DNA of 64,000 nt from Marinicauda salina (GCF_003122085.1 NZ_QEXV01000002.1:62001-126000), one strand, 5' to 3'; positions 1 to 9,027 are shown, counted from the stretch's first letter. Numbers and translations are program-made. The notes: generated from the sequence alone by a model not told the origin.

Positions 1-308
1 AGGGCGAGCGCATCCGCGTGCGCAAGACCGCCAATCTCCACACGGGCGGCGCGCTCCACGACGTCACCGACACGCTGCACCCCGAGATCGCGACAAGCGC
101 GGTGGCCGTCGCGCGCGCGATCGACATTCCCGTCGTCGGGGTGGATTTCATCGTCGACGCGCCCGATCGTCCCGACCATGTCTTCATCGAGGCGAACGAG
201 CGGCCGGGGCTGGCCAATCACGAGCCGCAGCCGACCGCCGAGCGCTTCATCGACCTTCTGTTTCCGCTTTCCGCCATTCGCCACGACGCTTCAGAGGCCA
301 CTGCTTGA
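1..308 (+). CDS. ngg: N-acetylglutaminylglutamine synthetase, C-terminal end (5' truncated)
   Basis: Only the last ~101 codons are inside the window; the frame is already open at base 3. The visible part is the end of an ATP-grasp ligase of the RimK/cyanophycin-synthetase type: RKTANLHTGG, then VVGVDFIVD, then FIEANERPGLANHEPQPT near the C-terminus, where the acidic E and N side chains bind Mg-ATP. This ending is characteristic of the GNAT/ATP-grasp protein of the NAGGN osmoprotectant system, which joins acetyl-glutamine and glutamine units. The stop TGA (306-308) overlaps the start of the M42 peptidase, the usual partner gene. The amidotransferase gene asnO should lie just upstream, outside the window. 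Confidence 0.85.
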   Translation, partial: GERIRVRKTANLHTGGALHDVTDTLHPEIATSAVAVARAIDIPVVGVDFIVDAPDRPDHVFIEANERPGLANHEPQPTAERFIDLLFPLSAIRHDASEATA

Positions 309-1474
309 CCGTGATCGACGACCGATATCTCAAGGACATTCTCCAGCGCTTGCTCGAGACGCCGAGCCCGACCGGGTATACCGACGAAATCGTACGCCTG
401 TGCTGCAAGGAGCTGGCCGATCTCGGCGTCGAGTACGAATTGACCCGCCGGGGCGCCATCCGGGCGCGCATCCCCGGCGAGGAGCAGATGCCCGCGCGCG
501 CGGTCATCGCCCATGTCGACACGCTTGGCGCGCAGGTGAAGGCGCTCAAGGAGAACGGGCGACTCGAGGTCGTTCCGATCGGGCACTGGTCGGCGCGCTT
601 CGCCGAGGGCGCGCGCTGCACGGTGTTCAGCATCGATCACGGCGCGTTTCGCGGGACGATCCTGCCGCTGAAGGCGTCGGGACACACCTTCAACGAGGAA
701 ATCGACACCCAGCCGGTCGCCTGGACCAATCTCGAGGTGCGGCCCGACGTGGTGGCGGAAAGCAAGGCCGACCTGGAGGCGCTCGGGTTTCACATCGGCG
801 ACTTCGTCGCGATCGATCCGCAGCCGGAGATGCTCGACAACGGGTTCGTCGTCTCCCGCCACCTGGACGACAAGGGCGGCGTGGCGGCGATGTTCGCCGC
901 GCTCAAGGCGCTCGTCGAAGGCGATGGCAAGGTCCCGGTCGACACCTATTTCCTGCTGACGATCTCCGAGGAGATCGGCCACGGCGCGAGCGGCATCCTC
1001 ACCAAGGACATCACCGCGATGGTGACCATCGACAACGGCACCCAGGCGCCGGGGCAGAACAGCCGCGAGTTCGGCGCCACGATCGCCATGGCCGACCAGA
1101 CCGGCCCGTTCGACTATCACCTGACCCAGAAGCTGCTGCGCCTGTGCGAGGACGAGAATATCGACCACCAGCGCGACATCTTCCGCTACTACCGCTCGGA
1201 TTCGGCGAGCGCCATCGAGTCCGGCGAGGATGTCCGAACCGCGCTGCTGACCTTCGGCATCGACGCCTCGCATGGCTATGAGCGCATCCACATGCATGCG
1301 CTGCATTCGGTGGCGCGGCTCATCCACGCCTACGCCCATTCCGACGTCGAAATCCCGCGCGACAAGGAGGAGCTCTCCTCGATCAGCGGCTTCACCGACC
1401 AGCCCATGGAGCCCGCCGAGGAGACCAGCTGGGACGGCCGCGACGAGCCGCCGGAGCCGCCCCAGGCTGAATAG
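305..1474 (+). CDS. NAGGN-system M42-family metallopeptidase
   Basis: 389-residue cytosolic hydrolase of the M42/M20 co-catalytic zinc clan. Metal-ligand motifs are visible: AHVDTLG (H70, D72), RHLDDKGG (bridging Asp near 188) and the catalytic pair EEIGHG (E222/E223). The last ~40 residues are acidic and Pro-rich. It starts at TTG 305, overlapping the upstream stop by four bases; a GTG at 311 is an alternative. Translational coupling to the NAGGN synthetase identifies it as the third member of the osmolyte trio. Its role is inferred, not proven: turnover of the dipeptide amide or trimming of a precursor. No other gene follows in this operon; the next gene is convergent. Confidence 0.87.
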   Translation: MTVIDDRYLKDILQRLLETPSPTGYTDEIVRLCCKELADLGVEYELTRRGAIRARIPGEEQMPARAVIAHVDTLGAQVKALKENGRLEVVPIGHWSARFAEGARCTVFSIDHGAFRGTILPLKASGHTFNEEIDTQPVAWTNLEVRPDVVAESKADLEALGFHIGDFVAIDPQPEMLDNGFVVSRHLDDKGGVAAMFAALKALVEGDGKVPVDTYFLLTISEEIGHGASGILTKDITAMVTIDNGTQAPGQNSREFGATIAMADQTGPFDYHLTQKLLRLCEDENIDHQRDIFRYYRSDSASAIESGEDVRTALLTFGIDASHGYERIHMHALHSVARLIHAYAHSDVEIPRDKEELSSISGFTDQPMEPAEETSWDGRDEPPEPPQAE

Positions 1475-1487
1475 GCCGGGCGTCGGC

Positions 1488-3578
1488 TCAGGCCGCTTTC
1501 ACGCCCTTGGTGAACTTCTCGACTTCCTCGCTCAGCTCGTTCGAATGCTGCGCGAGGCCCTTGGCGGCGGCGAGGACCTGTTCGGCCGCCGCGCCTGTCT
1601 TGCCCGCGCCTTTTTCGACATCGACGATGCTGCCGGTCACCTGTTCGGTGCCCTGGGCGGCCTCGTGGACATTCCGAGAGATTTCGTTGGTCGTCGCGTC
1701 CTGCTCCTCCATGGCGCCGGCGATGGCGCTGGCGATGCCGGCCATCTCCTCGATGACCTTCGAGATTTCGTCGATCGCCGAGACGGCTTCGGTGGTCGAA
1801 TCCTGGATCCCGTTGATCTGGGAGGCGATCTCTTCGGTCGCCTTGGTGGTCTGCTCGGCCAGCGACTTCACCTCGCTGGCGACGACGGCGAAGCCCTTGC
1901 CGGCTTCGCCGGCGCGGGCGGCCTCGATGGTGGCGTTGAGCGCGAGCAGGTTGGTCTGTTCGGCCACCTGCTCGATCAGGGTGACGATTTCGCCGATCCG
2001 CTTGGCGTCCGTGGCAAGCCCCTGGACGACTTCGTCGGTTTTCTGGGCGCTCGTGACGGCGCGCCCGGCGATGTCGGACGACTGTGCGGCCTGCGTCGAG
2101 ATTTCCCGGATCGAGGCGGCGAGTTCCTCCGTCGCGGTGGCTACCGTCTGAACGTTAGACGAAGTCTGGCCCGCCGCGCTCGCCACCGACGCCGAGTTCT
2201 GATTCGTCTCGTCGGCGGTTTCGGTCATCGATGTCGCGCTTGTCTCGAGCTCTTCGGCCGCCGTCGAGAGATTGCGCACGAGCGCGCCCACGGCGTCTTC
2301 GAATTTCGTGGTCAGATCGTTGATCTTCTGCGCCCGTTGCATCTTGGCTTCGTTCTCGGCCTCCTGCTCGGCGGCCATGCGGCGGTTCTCGATCAGGTTC
2401 TGGCGGAACACCTCGACGGCGCGGGCCAGGGCGCCGACCTCGTCGGTCCGATCGAGCGCCGGGACGGTGAGGTCCGTATCGCCTTCCGCCAACCGCCCGG
2501 TGGTGTCGGCCATCCGGCGCAGCGGACCGGCGATGCGGGCGCCGGCGATCCAGAACGAGAATCCGGCGATCGCGACGCCGACCAGCAGCAGGGCGAACTG
2601 GCCGATCAGCGTCCGCGTCGCCGTGGCGCTGGTCCGGTCGGCCAGATCGGCGGTCGCATCGCCGACGGCATCGCTAAGGGCGAGGATCGTGTCGATGGCG
2701 CCTGTCGCTTCCTCGATCCATTCCGAGCCTGTGAGAGGATAGGAGTCACCAGCCGCGCCCGCCGCGTAGACTCGCTCGCGAACCGACTGGAACTCCTGCA
2801 TGAAACCCTGCCGCACGCCGCGAATGGCCTGCTGGACCTCTTCGGGCGTGTTGTCCTGGGCGCCGTAGGCCTCGACCACGGCCCACGCCAGCTCGACGCG
2901 TCCCCGGTACTCTGCCAGCTGCTGAAGCGCGTCGGCGTCCAGCGGCTCCCCCGATGCGATCCGGGCGCCGAGGGCGGCCCGTTCGCGTCCGGCGAATTCG
3001 CTCATGACCCAGACGAAATGCTTGATCGACTGCAGCTCCGCGATCTGGGCCTGTTCGTCCTCGATCCGGTATTGGGCGGCGACCCGAAGATCCTGGCTGG
3101 CTTCGATGAGCCCGGTGAGCGCGGCGACGGCTTCACCGCCGAGCGACGGGTCGCGCTGGCTGCCGAAGCGCTCAAGGCCATCATCGACGCGCCGACGGAC
3201 GGCCGCCAGCGAGTCGCGCGCCTCGACGACGTCGCGGAACTCGGCCAGCTCGGCGCCGCCGCTCGTGCGGAGCCGCTCCAAGGCGCGCGCGAGGGCCGCG
3301 TCGCCGTCGCGCCGGCGTTGATCGATGCTGCTCCGCTGCGTGTCGCCGGCGGGCGCGTCGTTGTTGAGCGCGGTGTTGGTGAGGCCGCGTTCGACCGCCC
3401 AGTTGCCGGCGGCGACGAGCAGCAGGTCGGCGGTGGCGTTGGCGTCGCTGGTGAGTTGCGCCCGCGACCGGTCCTGCAGCGCAGAGAAGCTGAGGCTAAG
3501 CGTGACCCCGACGAGCATCACCGTCAGCGCGGTGATGACGGCGAACAGCAATGTGCGAAGCGTGAATCGATTCAACAT
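1488..3578 (-). CDS. Methyl-accepting chemotaxis protein with large periplasmic sensor
   Basis: 696-residue transmembrane chemoreceptor. TM1 is at about 9-31, followed by a ~290-residue all-helical periplasmic domain, TM2 at about 325-345 and a HAMP domain just after it ([17 protein letters not shown]). The cytoplasmic signalling hairpin carries the invariant tip [19 protein letters not shown]. The start of the sensor (NWAVERGLT) resembles a nitrate/nitrite-sensing NIT domain, but this is a weak match by eye. No C-terminal CheR/CheB tether pentapeptide is present. It stands alone: the NAGGN peptidase is convergent 13 bases away and the his operon diverges upstream. Together with motB it implies a motile cell. 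The ligand is unknown. Confidence 0.93.
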   Translation of the reverse strand: MLNRFTLRTLLFAVITALTVMLVGVTLSLSFSALQDRSRAQLTSDANATADLLLVAAGNWAVERGLTNTALNNDAPAGDTQRSSIDQRRRDGDAALARALERLRTSGGAELAEFRDVVEARDSLAAVRRRVDDGLERFGSQRDPSLGGEAVAALTGLIEASQDLRVAAQYRIEDEQAQIAELQSIKHFVWVMSEFAGRERAALGARIASGEPLDADALQQLAEYRGRVELAWAVVEAYGAQDNTPEEVQQAIRGVRQGFMQEFQSVRERVYAAGAAGDSYPLTGSEWIEEATGAIDTILALSDAVGDATADLADRTSATATRTLIGQFALLLVGVAIAGFSFWIAGARIAGPLRRMADTTGRLAEGDTDLTVPALDRTDEVGALARAVEVFRQNLIENRRMAAEQEAENEAKMQRAQKINDLTTKFEDAVGALVRNLSTAAEELETSATSMTETADETNQNSASVASAAGQTSSNVQTVATATEELAASIREISTQAAQSSDIAGRAVTSAQKTDEVVQGLATDAKRIGEIVTLIEQVAEQTNLLALNATIEAARAGEAGKGFAVVASEVKSLAEQTTKATEEIASQINGIQDSTTEAVSAIDEISKVIEEMAGIASAIAGAMEEQDATTNEISRNVHEAAQGTEQVTGSIVDVEKGAGKTGAAAEQVLAAAKGLAQHSNELSEEVEKFTKGVKAA

Positions 3579-3811
3579 AAAGATGGCCTTCCAGATTCGA
3601 TCCTAAGAGCGCCCGCGTCGCCGACGAGGAATCGTCGGAGGCCTCGAGCGCGAATTTTCTATTTCAGGGAGGGTCTCGGTTTATCAGCGGTTAATGCCGG
3701 GTAATACGCGAATTCATGGCTACGACAGAAAGAGTTTGCGGCTATCTGCAGCGTCCGCTTGTATCAGTGCGATAACACGCTATATCGGCCTTCTCGAATG
3801 AGGAGGCGCCG
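3579..3811. promoter_or_regulatory. Divergent intergenic region between the chemoreceptor and the his operon
   Basis: A 233-base non-coding stretch, noticeably richer in A+T than the flanking genes, holding the promoters of both divergent units. A possible sigma-70-like promoter for the his operon is TTGTAT (3759-3764), 16 bases, TATATC (3781-3786); the match to consensus is only moderate. A strong ribosome binding site, AGGAGG (3801-3806), lies five bases before the ATG of the TrpR-like gene. No leader peptide rich in His codons and no attenuator-like stem loops with a T-run were seen. Confidence 0.4.
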
Positions 3812-4135
3812 ATGAATGCGCGACAGAACACCCCCAGGGGGCCGGCCGGCGGTCCGGCCGATATCGACGCGCTTTGCGAGGCGCTGCTCGTGCTGCGCAC
3901 GGCCGACGAGGCGAAGCGTTTCCTGATGGACCTCGCCACGCCGGGCGAACTCGCCGCGCTCGCCGAGCGCTGGCGGGTGGCGCTGATGCTCGACGCCGGC
4001 GAGAAGTCCTATCGCGAGATCAGCGCCGAGACCGGGGTCAGCACGACGACTGTGACGCGCGTGGCGCGGTTTCTCTCCCAGGAGCCCCACCAGGGCTATC
4101 GCCTCGTGCTCGACCGGCTGAGGGAGACGGCGTAA
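3812..4135 (+). CDS. YerC/YecD-family TrpR-like regulator at head of his operon
   Basis: 107-residue, all-helical DNA-binding protein of the TrpR superfamily. The family core runs from IDALCEALLVLRTADEAKRFLMDL to a helix-turn-helix SYREISAETGVSTTTVTRVARFL near residues 69-92. TrpR-like homologues have been proposed as histidine-biosynthesis repressors in Firmicutes. Here the gene is the first of the his operon, with its TAA overlapping the hisG ATG by one base, which strongly suggests an autoregulated, histidine-responsive repressor. That function is inference from position. The start is well supported by AGGAGG five bases upstream. Confidence 0.88.
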   Translation: MNARQNTPRGPAGGPADIDALCEALLVLRTADEAKRFLMDLATPGELAALAERWRVALMLDAGEKSYREISAETGVSTTTVTRVARFLSQEPHQGYRLVLDRLRETA

Positions 4136-5022
4136 TGACCGGTTCGCGACTGACGCTCGGTGTGCAGAAGAAGGGCCGCCTCGCCGAAGGCGGCATGGAG
4201 CTTGTCCGCCGCGCCGGGGTGAAGCTCGCCTGGGGGCGTGACGAACTGATGCGCCGGGCGGAGAACCTGCCGCTGGATCTCATGCTTATCCGCGACGACG
4301 ACATCCCGAACTTCGTCGCCAGCGGGGCGTGCGATTACGGGATTGTCGGCGAGAACGTGCTGTACGAGGCCCAGGCGCGATCGCCGCGCATAGCCGGGCT
4401 CGAGACAGTCATGAAGCTCGGCTACGCCCGTTGCCGGTTGAAGCTCGCCTCGCCGAAGGACGGCGAGGTCCGCGCCGTGGACGATCTCGCCGGGCGCACT
4501 GTGGCCACCAGCTATCCCAGTCTGACGGAGCGCTTCCTGAACGAACGCGGCGTCGACGCCGAGATCGTCGAGATGAGCGGCTCGGTCGAGATCGCGCCGC
4601 GGATGGGCATCGCCGACGCGATCTGCGATCTCGTCTCGAGCGGCGCGACGCTGGAGGCCAACGGCCTCGCCGCGTTCGAGACCGTGCTCGAGAGCGAGGC
4701 GGTGCTGATCCGCGCGCCGCGGTCGAAATCCGCCGAGATCGAGTCCACCGCCGAATTGCTCGTCGAGCGGTTCAAGGGCGTGATCGCCTCGCGGCAGACG
4801 AAATACATCCTCCTGAACGCGCCGAAGGACCGGCTGGAGGACGTGCGCGCCGTGCTGCCCGGCTCGGACGCGCCGACGGTCGCGCCGGTGGTCGGCCGCG
4901 ACGACGTCGTCGCCGTCCACGCCGTGTGCACCGAGGAGGTGTTCTGGTCGACGCTGGAAAAGCTCAAGGCGGTCGGGGCGCGCTCGATCCTCGTCATGCC
5001 GATCGAAAAGATGATGGCCTGA
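4135..5022 (+). CDS. hisG: ATP phosphoribosyltransferase, long form (HisG_L)
   Basis: First enzyme of histidine biosynthesis, joining ATP and PRPP to N1-(5-phosphoribosyl)-ATP. At 295 residues it is the long, self-regulated form with a C-terminal ACT-like domain (about 225-295, ending EKLKAVGARSILVMPIEKMMA), so no HisZ partner is needed and none is seen. N-terminal catalytic motifs include LGVQKKGRLAEG, the DIPNFVASGACDYGIVG region and the PRPP loop DAICDLVSSGATLEANGL. The ATG overlaps the upstream stop by one base, and hisD follows after four bases. It should be feedback-inhibited by histidine through the ACT-like domain, as in enterobacterial HisG. Confidence 0.95.
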   Translation: MTGSRLTLGVQKKGRLAEGGMELVRRAGVKLAWGRDELMRRAENLPLDLMLIRDDDIPNFVASGACDYGIVGENVLYEAQARSPRIAGLETVMKLGYARCRLKLASPKDGEVRAVDDLAGRTVATSYPSLTERFLNERGVDAEIVEMSGSVEIAPRMGIADAICDLVSSGATLEANGLAAFETVLESEAVLIRAPRSKSAEIESTAELLVERFKGVIASRQTKYILLNAPKDRLEDVRAVLPGSDAPTVAPVVGRDDVVAVHAVCTEEVFWSTLEKLKAVGARSILVMPIEKMMA

Positions 5023-5026
5023 AACG

Positions 5027-6334
5027 ATGCTGCACTCAGTGGTCTGGAAAACCGCGGACGCCCGGCGGCGCGCCGACGCGCTCGCCCGGCCGAGCGCGCG
5101 CGAGGACGCCGAGGCGACCGTCGCGCGCATCCTCGCCGCTGTTCGCGAACGCGGAGAGGCGGCGGTGCGCGAGTACGCCGAACGCTTCGACGGCTGGGCG
5201 CCGGCGGACGGATTCCGTGTGCCGGTCGAGGAGATGGATGCGGCCGAACGCGCGCTTTCCGACACTGACCGGCGGGCGATCCTGGACGCCGCCGACGCCG
5301 TCAGGCGTTTCCACGCCGAGCAGGGGTATCGGGCATATTCGTCCCAGACATGGCCGGGGACCACGGCGGAGCGCCGGGTGACGCCGATCGAAACGGCGGG
5401 GCTTTACATTCCCGCCGGCACGGCGCCGCTGGTCTCGACGGTGATCATGCTCGCCGTCCCCGCGCAGCTGGCCGGCGTGCCGCGCATCGCCGCGATCGCG
5501 CCGCCGCGCAAGGGCGCCGGCGTCGAGCCCACCGTGCTCGCTGCGGCGCGCCTCCTCGGACTCGACGAGGTCTACGCGATCGGCGGGGCCCACGGGATCG
5601 CTGCGCTGGGTTACGGGATCGCCGGTTTGCCGAAGGCCGACAAGATCTTCGGTCCGGGCAACGCCTGGGTCGCCGCGGCCAAGGCCGCGCTCGCCCGCGA
5701 GCCGGGCGGGCCTGCGGTGGACCTGCCCGCCGGGCCGAGCGAGGTGATGGTTATCGCCGATGACGGCGCCGACCCGGAGCTGGTGGCGGCCGATCTCCTG
5801 AGCCAGGCCGAACACGACGTCCTCGCCCAGGTCGTGCTGGTCGCCTGGTCGAAGCCGTTCGTCTCACTGGTCCGCGACGCCGTCGAACGCGGACTCGCCG
5901 GTTTGCCGCGGGCGCAGGTCGCGCGCGCCGCGCTGGCGACGTCTTGCGCGATCCTCGTGTCTGGTGACGCAGAGGCCGCCGAAGTCGCCGACGCGTATGC
6001 GCCCGAGCACCTGATCATACAGACCGGCGATCCCCGCGCGCTCTCGGACAAGGTGCGCAATGCGGGCTCGATCTTCCTCGGTCCGTGGACTCCGGAGGCG
6101 GCCGGTGATTACGCCGCCGGCCCCAATCACGCCCTGCCGACGGCGGGGGCGGCGCGCGTCCATGGCGGGGTCACCGTGGAGATGTTCCAGAAGACCACCA
6201 CCGTGCTCGAGATGTCGCCGGAGGGCGCGCGTGCCATGGGACCGACGGTGGAGCGGCTGGCCGCGCTGGAGGGGCTCGACGCGCATGGGCGCGCCATGGC
6301 GCTGCGCCGCCGGAAATCGGAGGCTGAGGAATGA
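5027..6334 (+). CDS. hisD: Histidinol dehydrogenase
   Basis: 435-residue zinc enzyme catalysing the last two NAD-dependent oxidations, L-histidinol to L-histidine. Recognisable blocks are ETAGLYIPAGTAPLVSTV (cofactor site), the loop GPGNAWVAAAK, the catalytic stretch PAGPSEVMVIAD, SQAEHD with the zinc and base residues, and GPNHALPTAGAAR near the C-terminus. Length is typical for the family. It sits four bases after hisG, and its stop overlaps the hisB start by four bases. The alternative, a sulfopropanediol-dehydrogenase paralogue, is ruled out by the operon. Confidence 0.96.
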   Translation: MLHSVVWKTADARRRADALARPSAREDAEATVARILAAVRERGEAAVREYAERFDGWAPADGFRVPVEEMDAAERALSDTDRRAILDAADAVRRFHAEQGYRAYSSQTWPGTTAERRVTPIETAGLYIPAGTAPLVSTVIMLAVPAQLAGVPRIAAIAPPRKGAGVEPTVLAAARLLGLDEVYAIGGAHGIAALGYGIAGLPKADKIFGPGNAWVAAAKAALAREPGGPAVDLPAGPSEVMVIADDGADPELVAADLLSQAEHDVLAQVVLVAWSKPFVSLVRDAVERGLAGLPRAQVARAALATSCAILVSGDAEAAEVADAYAPEHLIIQTGDPRALSDKVRNAGSIFLGPWTPEAAGDYAAGPNHALPTAGAARVHGGVTVEMFQKTTTVLEMSPEGARAMGPTVERLAALEGLDAHGRAMALRRRKSEAEE

Positions 6335-7542
6335 CGGCGCGGCTTGATCTCTCCCGTTCGCCCGCGGACCGTCGGCGTGCGGACGCCGAAGCGCTGCGCG
6401 CGCGGGCGGCGGCGTTTCTCGATTGCGACGCCGAGCGGCTCGCGCTCGCCGCCTCGCCGGCGGAAGCTCGCGCCGTCCTCGCCTCGGCCGGCGCGGATCG
6501 CATTGTCGATCTCACGGCTCTCGGGCCCGCCGCGCTCGTCGATGCGCCTGACGCCGCCCCGGCGCTGATCCGGCTGGGACCGGACGCCGCGCCGCTGACC
6601 GTCGTCCTGTGTCGCGATGAGGAGGAAGCGAACCGTCTCTCCGAACGCTTGTTCGAGCCCGCCGGGGCGCTCATCAAGGCGGGCCTCGGCGCGCTCGCGC
6701 CCGCCGCGCGCGATCAGGCCGCCGCCGAGGCGGCGGAGCGCCAGGCGCTGCTCGACGCCGCCAGCGCCTGGCTGGCCGCGGACGACTCTGTCGCCGCCGC
6801 GCGCGCCGACGCCGAGGGCCTCGTCCTGGAGCCGGCCGGCGACCCGGCCGAGATGGAAGCCGTGCTCGACCGGCTGGGCCTGAGCCTGGCGCGAAAGGGC
6901 GATCGCTTCGTCGCGTCCGTTCCCGACCTGGTGACCGCGCGCGCGCTCGCCGGCTGGCTCGGACTGAACGCGAGCCGGACGGCGCTGATCCGGCGCTCGA
7001 CGAAGGAGACCGATATCGCGGTGCGCGTCGATCTTGACGGCGAGGGCGCGCGCATCGCCACGGGCGTGAACTTCTTCGACCATATGCTCGAGCAGATCGC
7101 CCGCCACGCCGGGATCGCCCTCGATGTGAGCTGCGAGGGCGATGTCGAGGTCGACGCCCACCACACCATCGAGGATGTGTGTCTTGCGCTCGGCGCGGCG
7201 CTGAAAGAGGCGCTCGGCGACAAGCGCGGGCTCGGCCGGTTCGGCTTCGCGCTGCCGATGGACGAGACTCGCGCCGGGGTCTGGATCGATCTCTCCGGCC
7301 GGCCCTACTGCCGCTTCGACGGAACGATCCCCGGCGAGCGCGTGGGCGACTTTCCCGTCGAGATGGCGCCGCACGCCTTCCGCTCGCTTTCGGAGTCGCT
7401 GCAGGTGGCCATCCATGTCGAGGTCGACGGCGAGAACGCCCACCACATGATCGAGAGCTGTTTCAAGGCGTTCGGCCGGGCGCTGCGCCAGGCCGTGCGG
7501 GTCGAGGGCGACGCGCTGCCCACGACCAAGGGGGTGCTGTGA
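6331..7542 (+). CDS. hisB: Imidazoleglycerol-phosphate dehydratase with ~215-residue HisC-like N-terminal extension
   Basis: 403 residues, twice the ~195 of monofunctional HisB. Residues ~217-403 are a complete IGP dehydratase: NFFDHMLEQIARHAG, the metal site HHTIED, HAFRSLSE, NAHHMIES and the family ending LPTTKGVL. Residues 1-216 are Ala-rich and lack the DxD motif of the histidinol-phosphatase domain in enterobacterial HisB. They look instead like a shrunken aminotransferase: an N-terminal segment like the start of HisC (FLDCDAERLALAASPAEA), and a C-terminal segment like its small domain (LDRLGLSLARKGDRFVASV). The PLP lysine, the NPTG-type loop and the DEAY-type motif are all absent. It lies where hisC sits in hisGDCBHAFI operons. 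Start ATG overlaps hisD by four bases. Dehydratase function is certain; the origin of the extension is inference. Confidence 0.93.
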   Translation: MTARLDLSRSPADRRRADAEALRARAAAFLDCDAERLALAASPAEARAVLASAGADRIVDLTALGPAALVDAPDAAPALIRLGPDAAPLTVVLCRDEEEANRLSERLFEPAGALIKAGLGALAPAARDQAAAEAAERQALLDAASAWLAADDSVAAARADAEGLVLEPAGDPAEMEAVLDRLGLSLARKGDRFVASVPDLVTARALAGWLGLNASRTALIRRSTKETDIAVRVDLDGEGARIATGVNFFDHMLEQIARHAGIALDVSCEGDVEVDAHHTIEDVCLALGAALKEALGDKRGLGRFGFALPMDETRAGVWIDLSGRPYCRFDGTIPGERVGDFPVEMAPHAFRSLSESLQVAIHVEVDGENAHHMIESCFKAFGRALRQAVRVEGDALPTTKGVL

Positions 7543-7568
7543 TGGCTTTCTGCGCTGGCATGGCGGTT

Positions 7569-7666
7569 TTTTCCCTCCCCTTGAGGGGAGGGCCAGGGTG
7601 GGGTGGCCGCATTGGCGTCGACCATCGCTTCCCCCCACCCCGACCCTCCCCCGAGGGGGAGGGAGG
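7569..7666. repeat. Palindromic repeat pair inside the his operon
   Basis: Between hisB and hisH two GC-rich hairpins face each other. The left arm is CCCTCCCC-TTGA-GGGGAGGG (7573-7592) followed by CCAGGGTGGGGTGG. The right arm (about 7631-7664) is nearly its reverse complement, ending in a CCCTCCCCC..GGGGGAGGG palindrome. The two arms could also pair with each other over ~33 bases. Similar arms occur at 18229-18255, 42793-42838 and 59423-59442 plus 59563-59590. This is the only gap in an otherwise overlapping operon, and is probably a REP-like insertion between co-transcribed genes. Confidence 0.75.
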
Positions 7667-7708
7667 CCGATTGCGCGCGTGTCCCCCGGAGTTGGAAAGC
7701 CGCGCGCA

Positions 7709-8308
7709 ATGACCGTCGCCATCATCGACACCGCCACGGCGAACATCGCCTCGGTGCGCTTCGCGCTCGAACGGCTCGACGCCGATTACGCGCTGGCGCG
7801 CGATCCCGATGAGGCGGCGGATTGCGACCGGCTGATCCTCCCCGGCGTCGGCGCGGCCGGCCCGGCGATGCGCACGCTCGCCGCGCGCGGCTGGGCGGAG
7901 GCGCTGCAAGGCGAGGCGCGGCCGGTGCTCGGCCTGTGCCTGGGCATGCAGCTGCTGTTCGCGCAGTCGGAGGAGAGCCATTGCGATCTGCTGGGGCTGA
8001 TCCCGGGCCGGGTGATGAGGCTCGACCCGGGCGCGGCGGGGCCGTGGCCGCACATGGGCTGGAACAGCCTAGCGGACATCGAGCCGGACGAGCCGCTGCT
8101 GGCCGGCGTCGCGACGGGCGATCGCGTCTATTTCGTCCACGGCTTTCACGTCCCGGCGGGGCCGTACGCACGGGCGACGACCGAATATGGCGCGGCGATC
8201 ACTGCTGTCGCGCGCAAGGACAATGTCGCCGGCTGCCAGTTCCACCCGGAGCGGTCAGGCGCGGTCGGTGCGCGCATTCTCCGAAATTTCATCGAGGCTT
8301 CCGCATGA
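7709..8308 (+). CDS. hisH: Imidazole glycerol phosphate synthase, glutaminase subunit
   Basis: 199-residue class I glutamine amidotransferase that supplies ammonia to HisF. The nucleophile elbow GLCLGMQ places Cys near residue 77, and the His-Glu pair is in GCQFHPERSG near 178. The start MTVAIIDTATANIASV matches the family, although HisH often has an N(Y/S)GN-type start that is looser here. The ATG (7709) lies just after the palindromic repeat and has only a poor Shine-Dalgarno (GGAG at 7688-7691 is 17 bases away), so expression relative to hisB and hisA may be reduced. The stop overlaps the hisA start (ATGA). Confidence 0.94.
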   Translation: MTVAIIDTATANIASVRFALERLDADYALARDPDEAADCDRLILPGVGAAGPAMRTLAARGWAEALQGEARPVLGLCLGMQLLFAQSEESHCDLLGLIPGRVMRLDPGAAGPWPHMGWNSLADIEPDEPLLAGVATGDRVYFVHGFHVPAGPYARATTEYGAAITAVARKDNVAGCQFHPERSGAVGARILRNFIEASA

Positions 8309-9027
8309 TTCTTTATCCAGCGATCGACGTGCTCGACGGACGTGTCGTCCGGCTCGCGAAGGGCGATTTCGCCGCCGTCACCGAATACGGCGACGACCCC
8401 GGCGCGGTGGCCGAAGGCTACGCTGCGGCCGGCGCGGAGTGGATCCATCTCGTCGACCTGTCCGGCGCGCGGGACGAGACCCGGCGCCAGCCGGAGATCG
8501 TCGGAGCCGTCGCGCGCTCGGGTCTGAAGGTCCAGACCGGAGGCGGGGTGCGTCGCCGCGCCGACGTCGAGGCCCTGCTCGAAGCTGGCGCGCGCCGCGT
8601 CGTGATCGGCAGCCTCGCCGTGAGCGATCCCGAAACCGTCGCCGCCTGGCTCGGCGAGTTCGGGCCGGAGGTGATCGCGACGGCCTTCGACGTGCAGATC
8701 GCCGGCGGCGCGGCCTGGCCGACGCTCAAGGGCTGGCGTGAACGGGCCGAGCGCCCGCTCACCGACCTGCTGGGCGATTACGAGCAGGCGGGGCTCGTCC
8801 ACGCGCTCGTCACCGACACGGGTCGCGACGGCTTGCTCGAGGGGCCGAACACCGACCTCTACGCCGATCTCGTTCGCGCCCGCCCGGACATCGCCTGGCA
8901 GGCCTCCGGCGGGGTCTCGAGCCTCGAGGATCTGGCGGCGCTGAAGCAATCCGGCGCCGCCGGGGCGGTCGTGGGCAAGGCGCTGTTCGAGGGCCGGTTC
9001 ACGCTCGAGGAGGCGCTCAAGTGCTAG
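8305..9027 (+). CDS. hisA: Phosphoribosylformimino-AICAR phosphate isomerase (ProFAR isomerase)
   Basis: 240-residue TIM-barrel enzyme opening the ring of ProFAR to PRFAR. Catalytic Asp residues are recognisable in AIDVLDG (D8) and VTDTGRDG (near 170). Phosphate-binding half-barrel loops are [27 protein letters not shown] and [30 protein letters not shown] 8305 overlaps the hisH stop by four bases, and the 3' end overlaps the hisF GTG by seven bases, so the genes are translationally coupled. Length and motifs fit HisA, not the dual-function PriA of actinobacteria. Confidence 0.95.
   Translation: MILYPAIDVLDGRVVRLAKGDFAAVTEYGDDPGAVAEGYAAAGAEWIHLVDLSGARDETRRQPEIVGAVARSGLKVQTGGGVRRRADVEALLEAGARRVVIGSLAVSDPETVAAWLGEFGPEVIATAFDVQIAGGAAWPTLKGWRERAERPLTDLLGDYEQAGLVHALVTDTGRDGLLEGPNTDLYADLVRARPDIAWQASGGVSSLEDLAALKQSGAAGAVVGKALFEGRFTLEEALKC

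Noticed and set aside
6331-6978. Histidinol-phosphatase domain at the N-terminus of HisB
   Set aside because: No HAD DxD(G)T motif, no zinc-binding Cys/His cluster, and the composition differs; the extension looks aminotransferase-derived instead.
7569-7666. Intrinsic terminator ending the his operon after hisB
   Set aside because: No T-run follows either hairpin, and the four downstream genes are needed for the pathway and have no evident promoter of their own.
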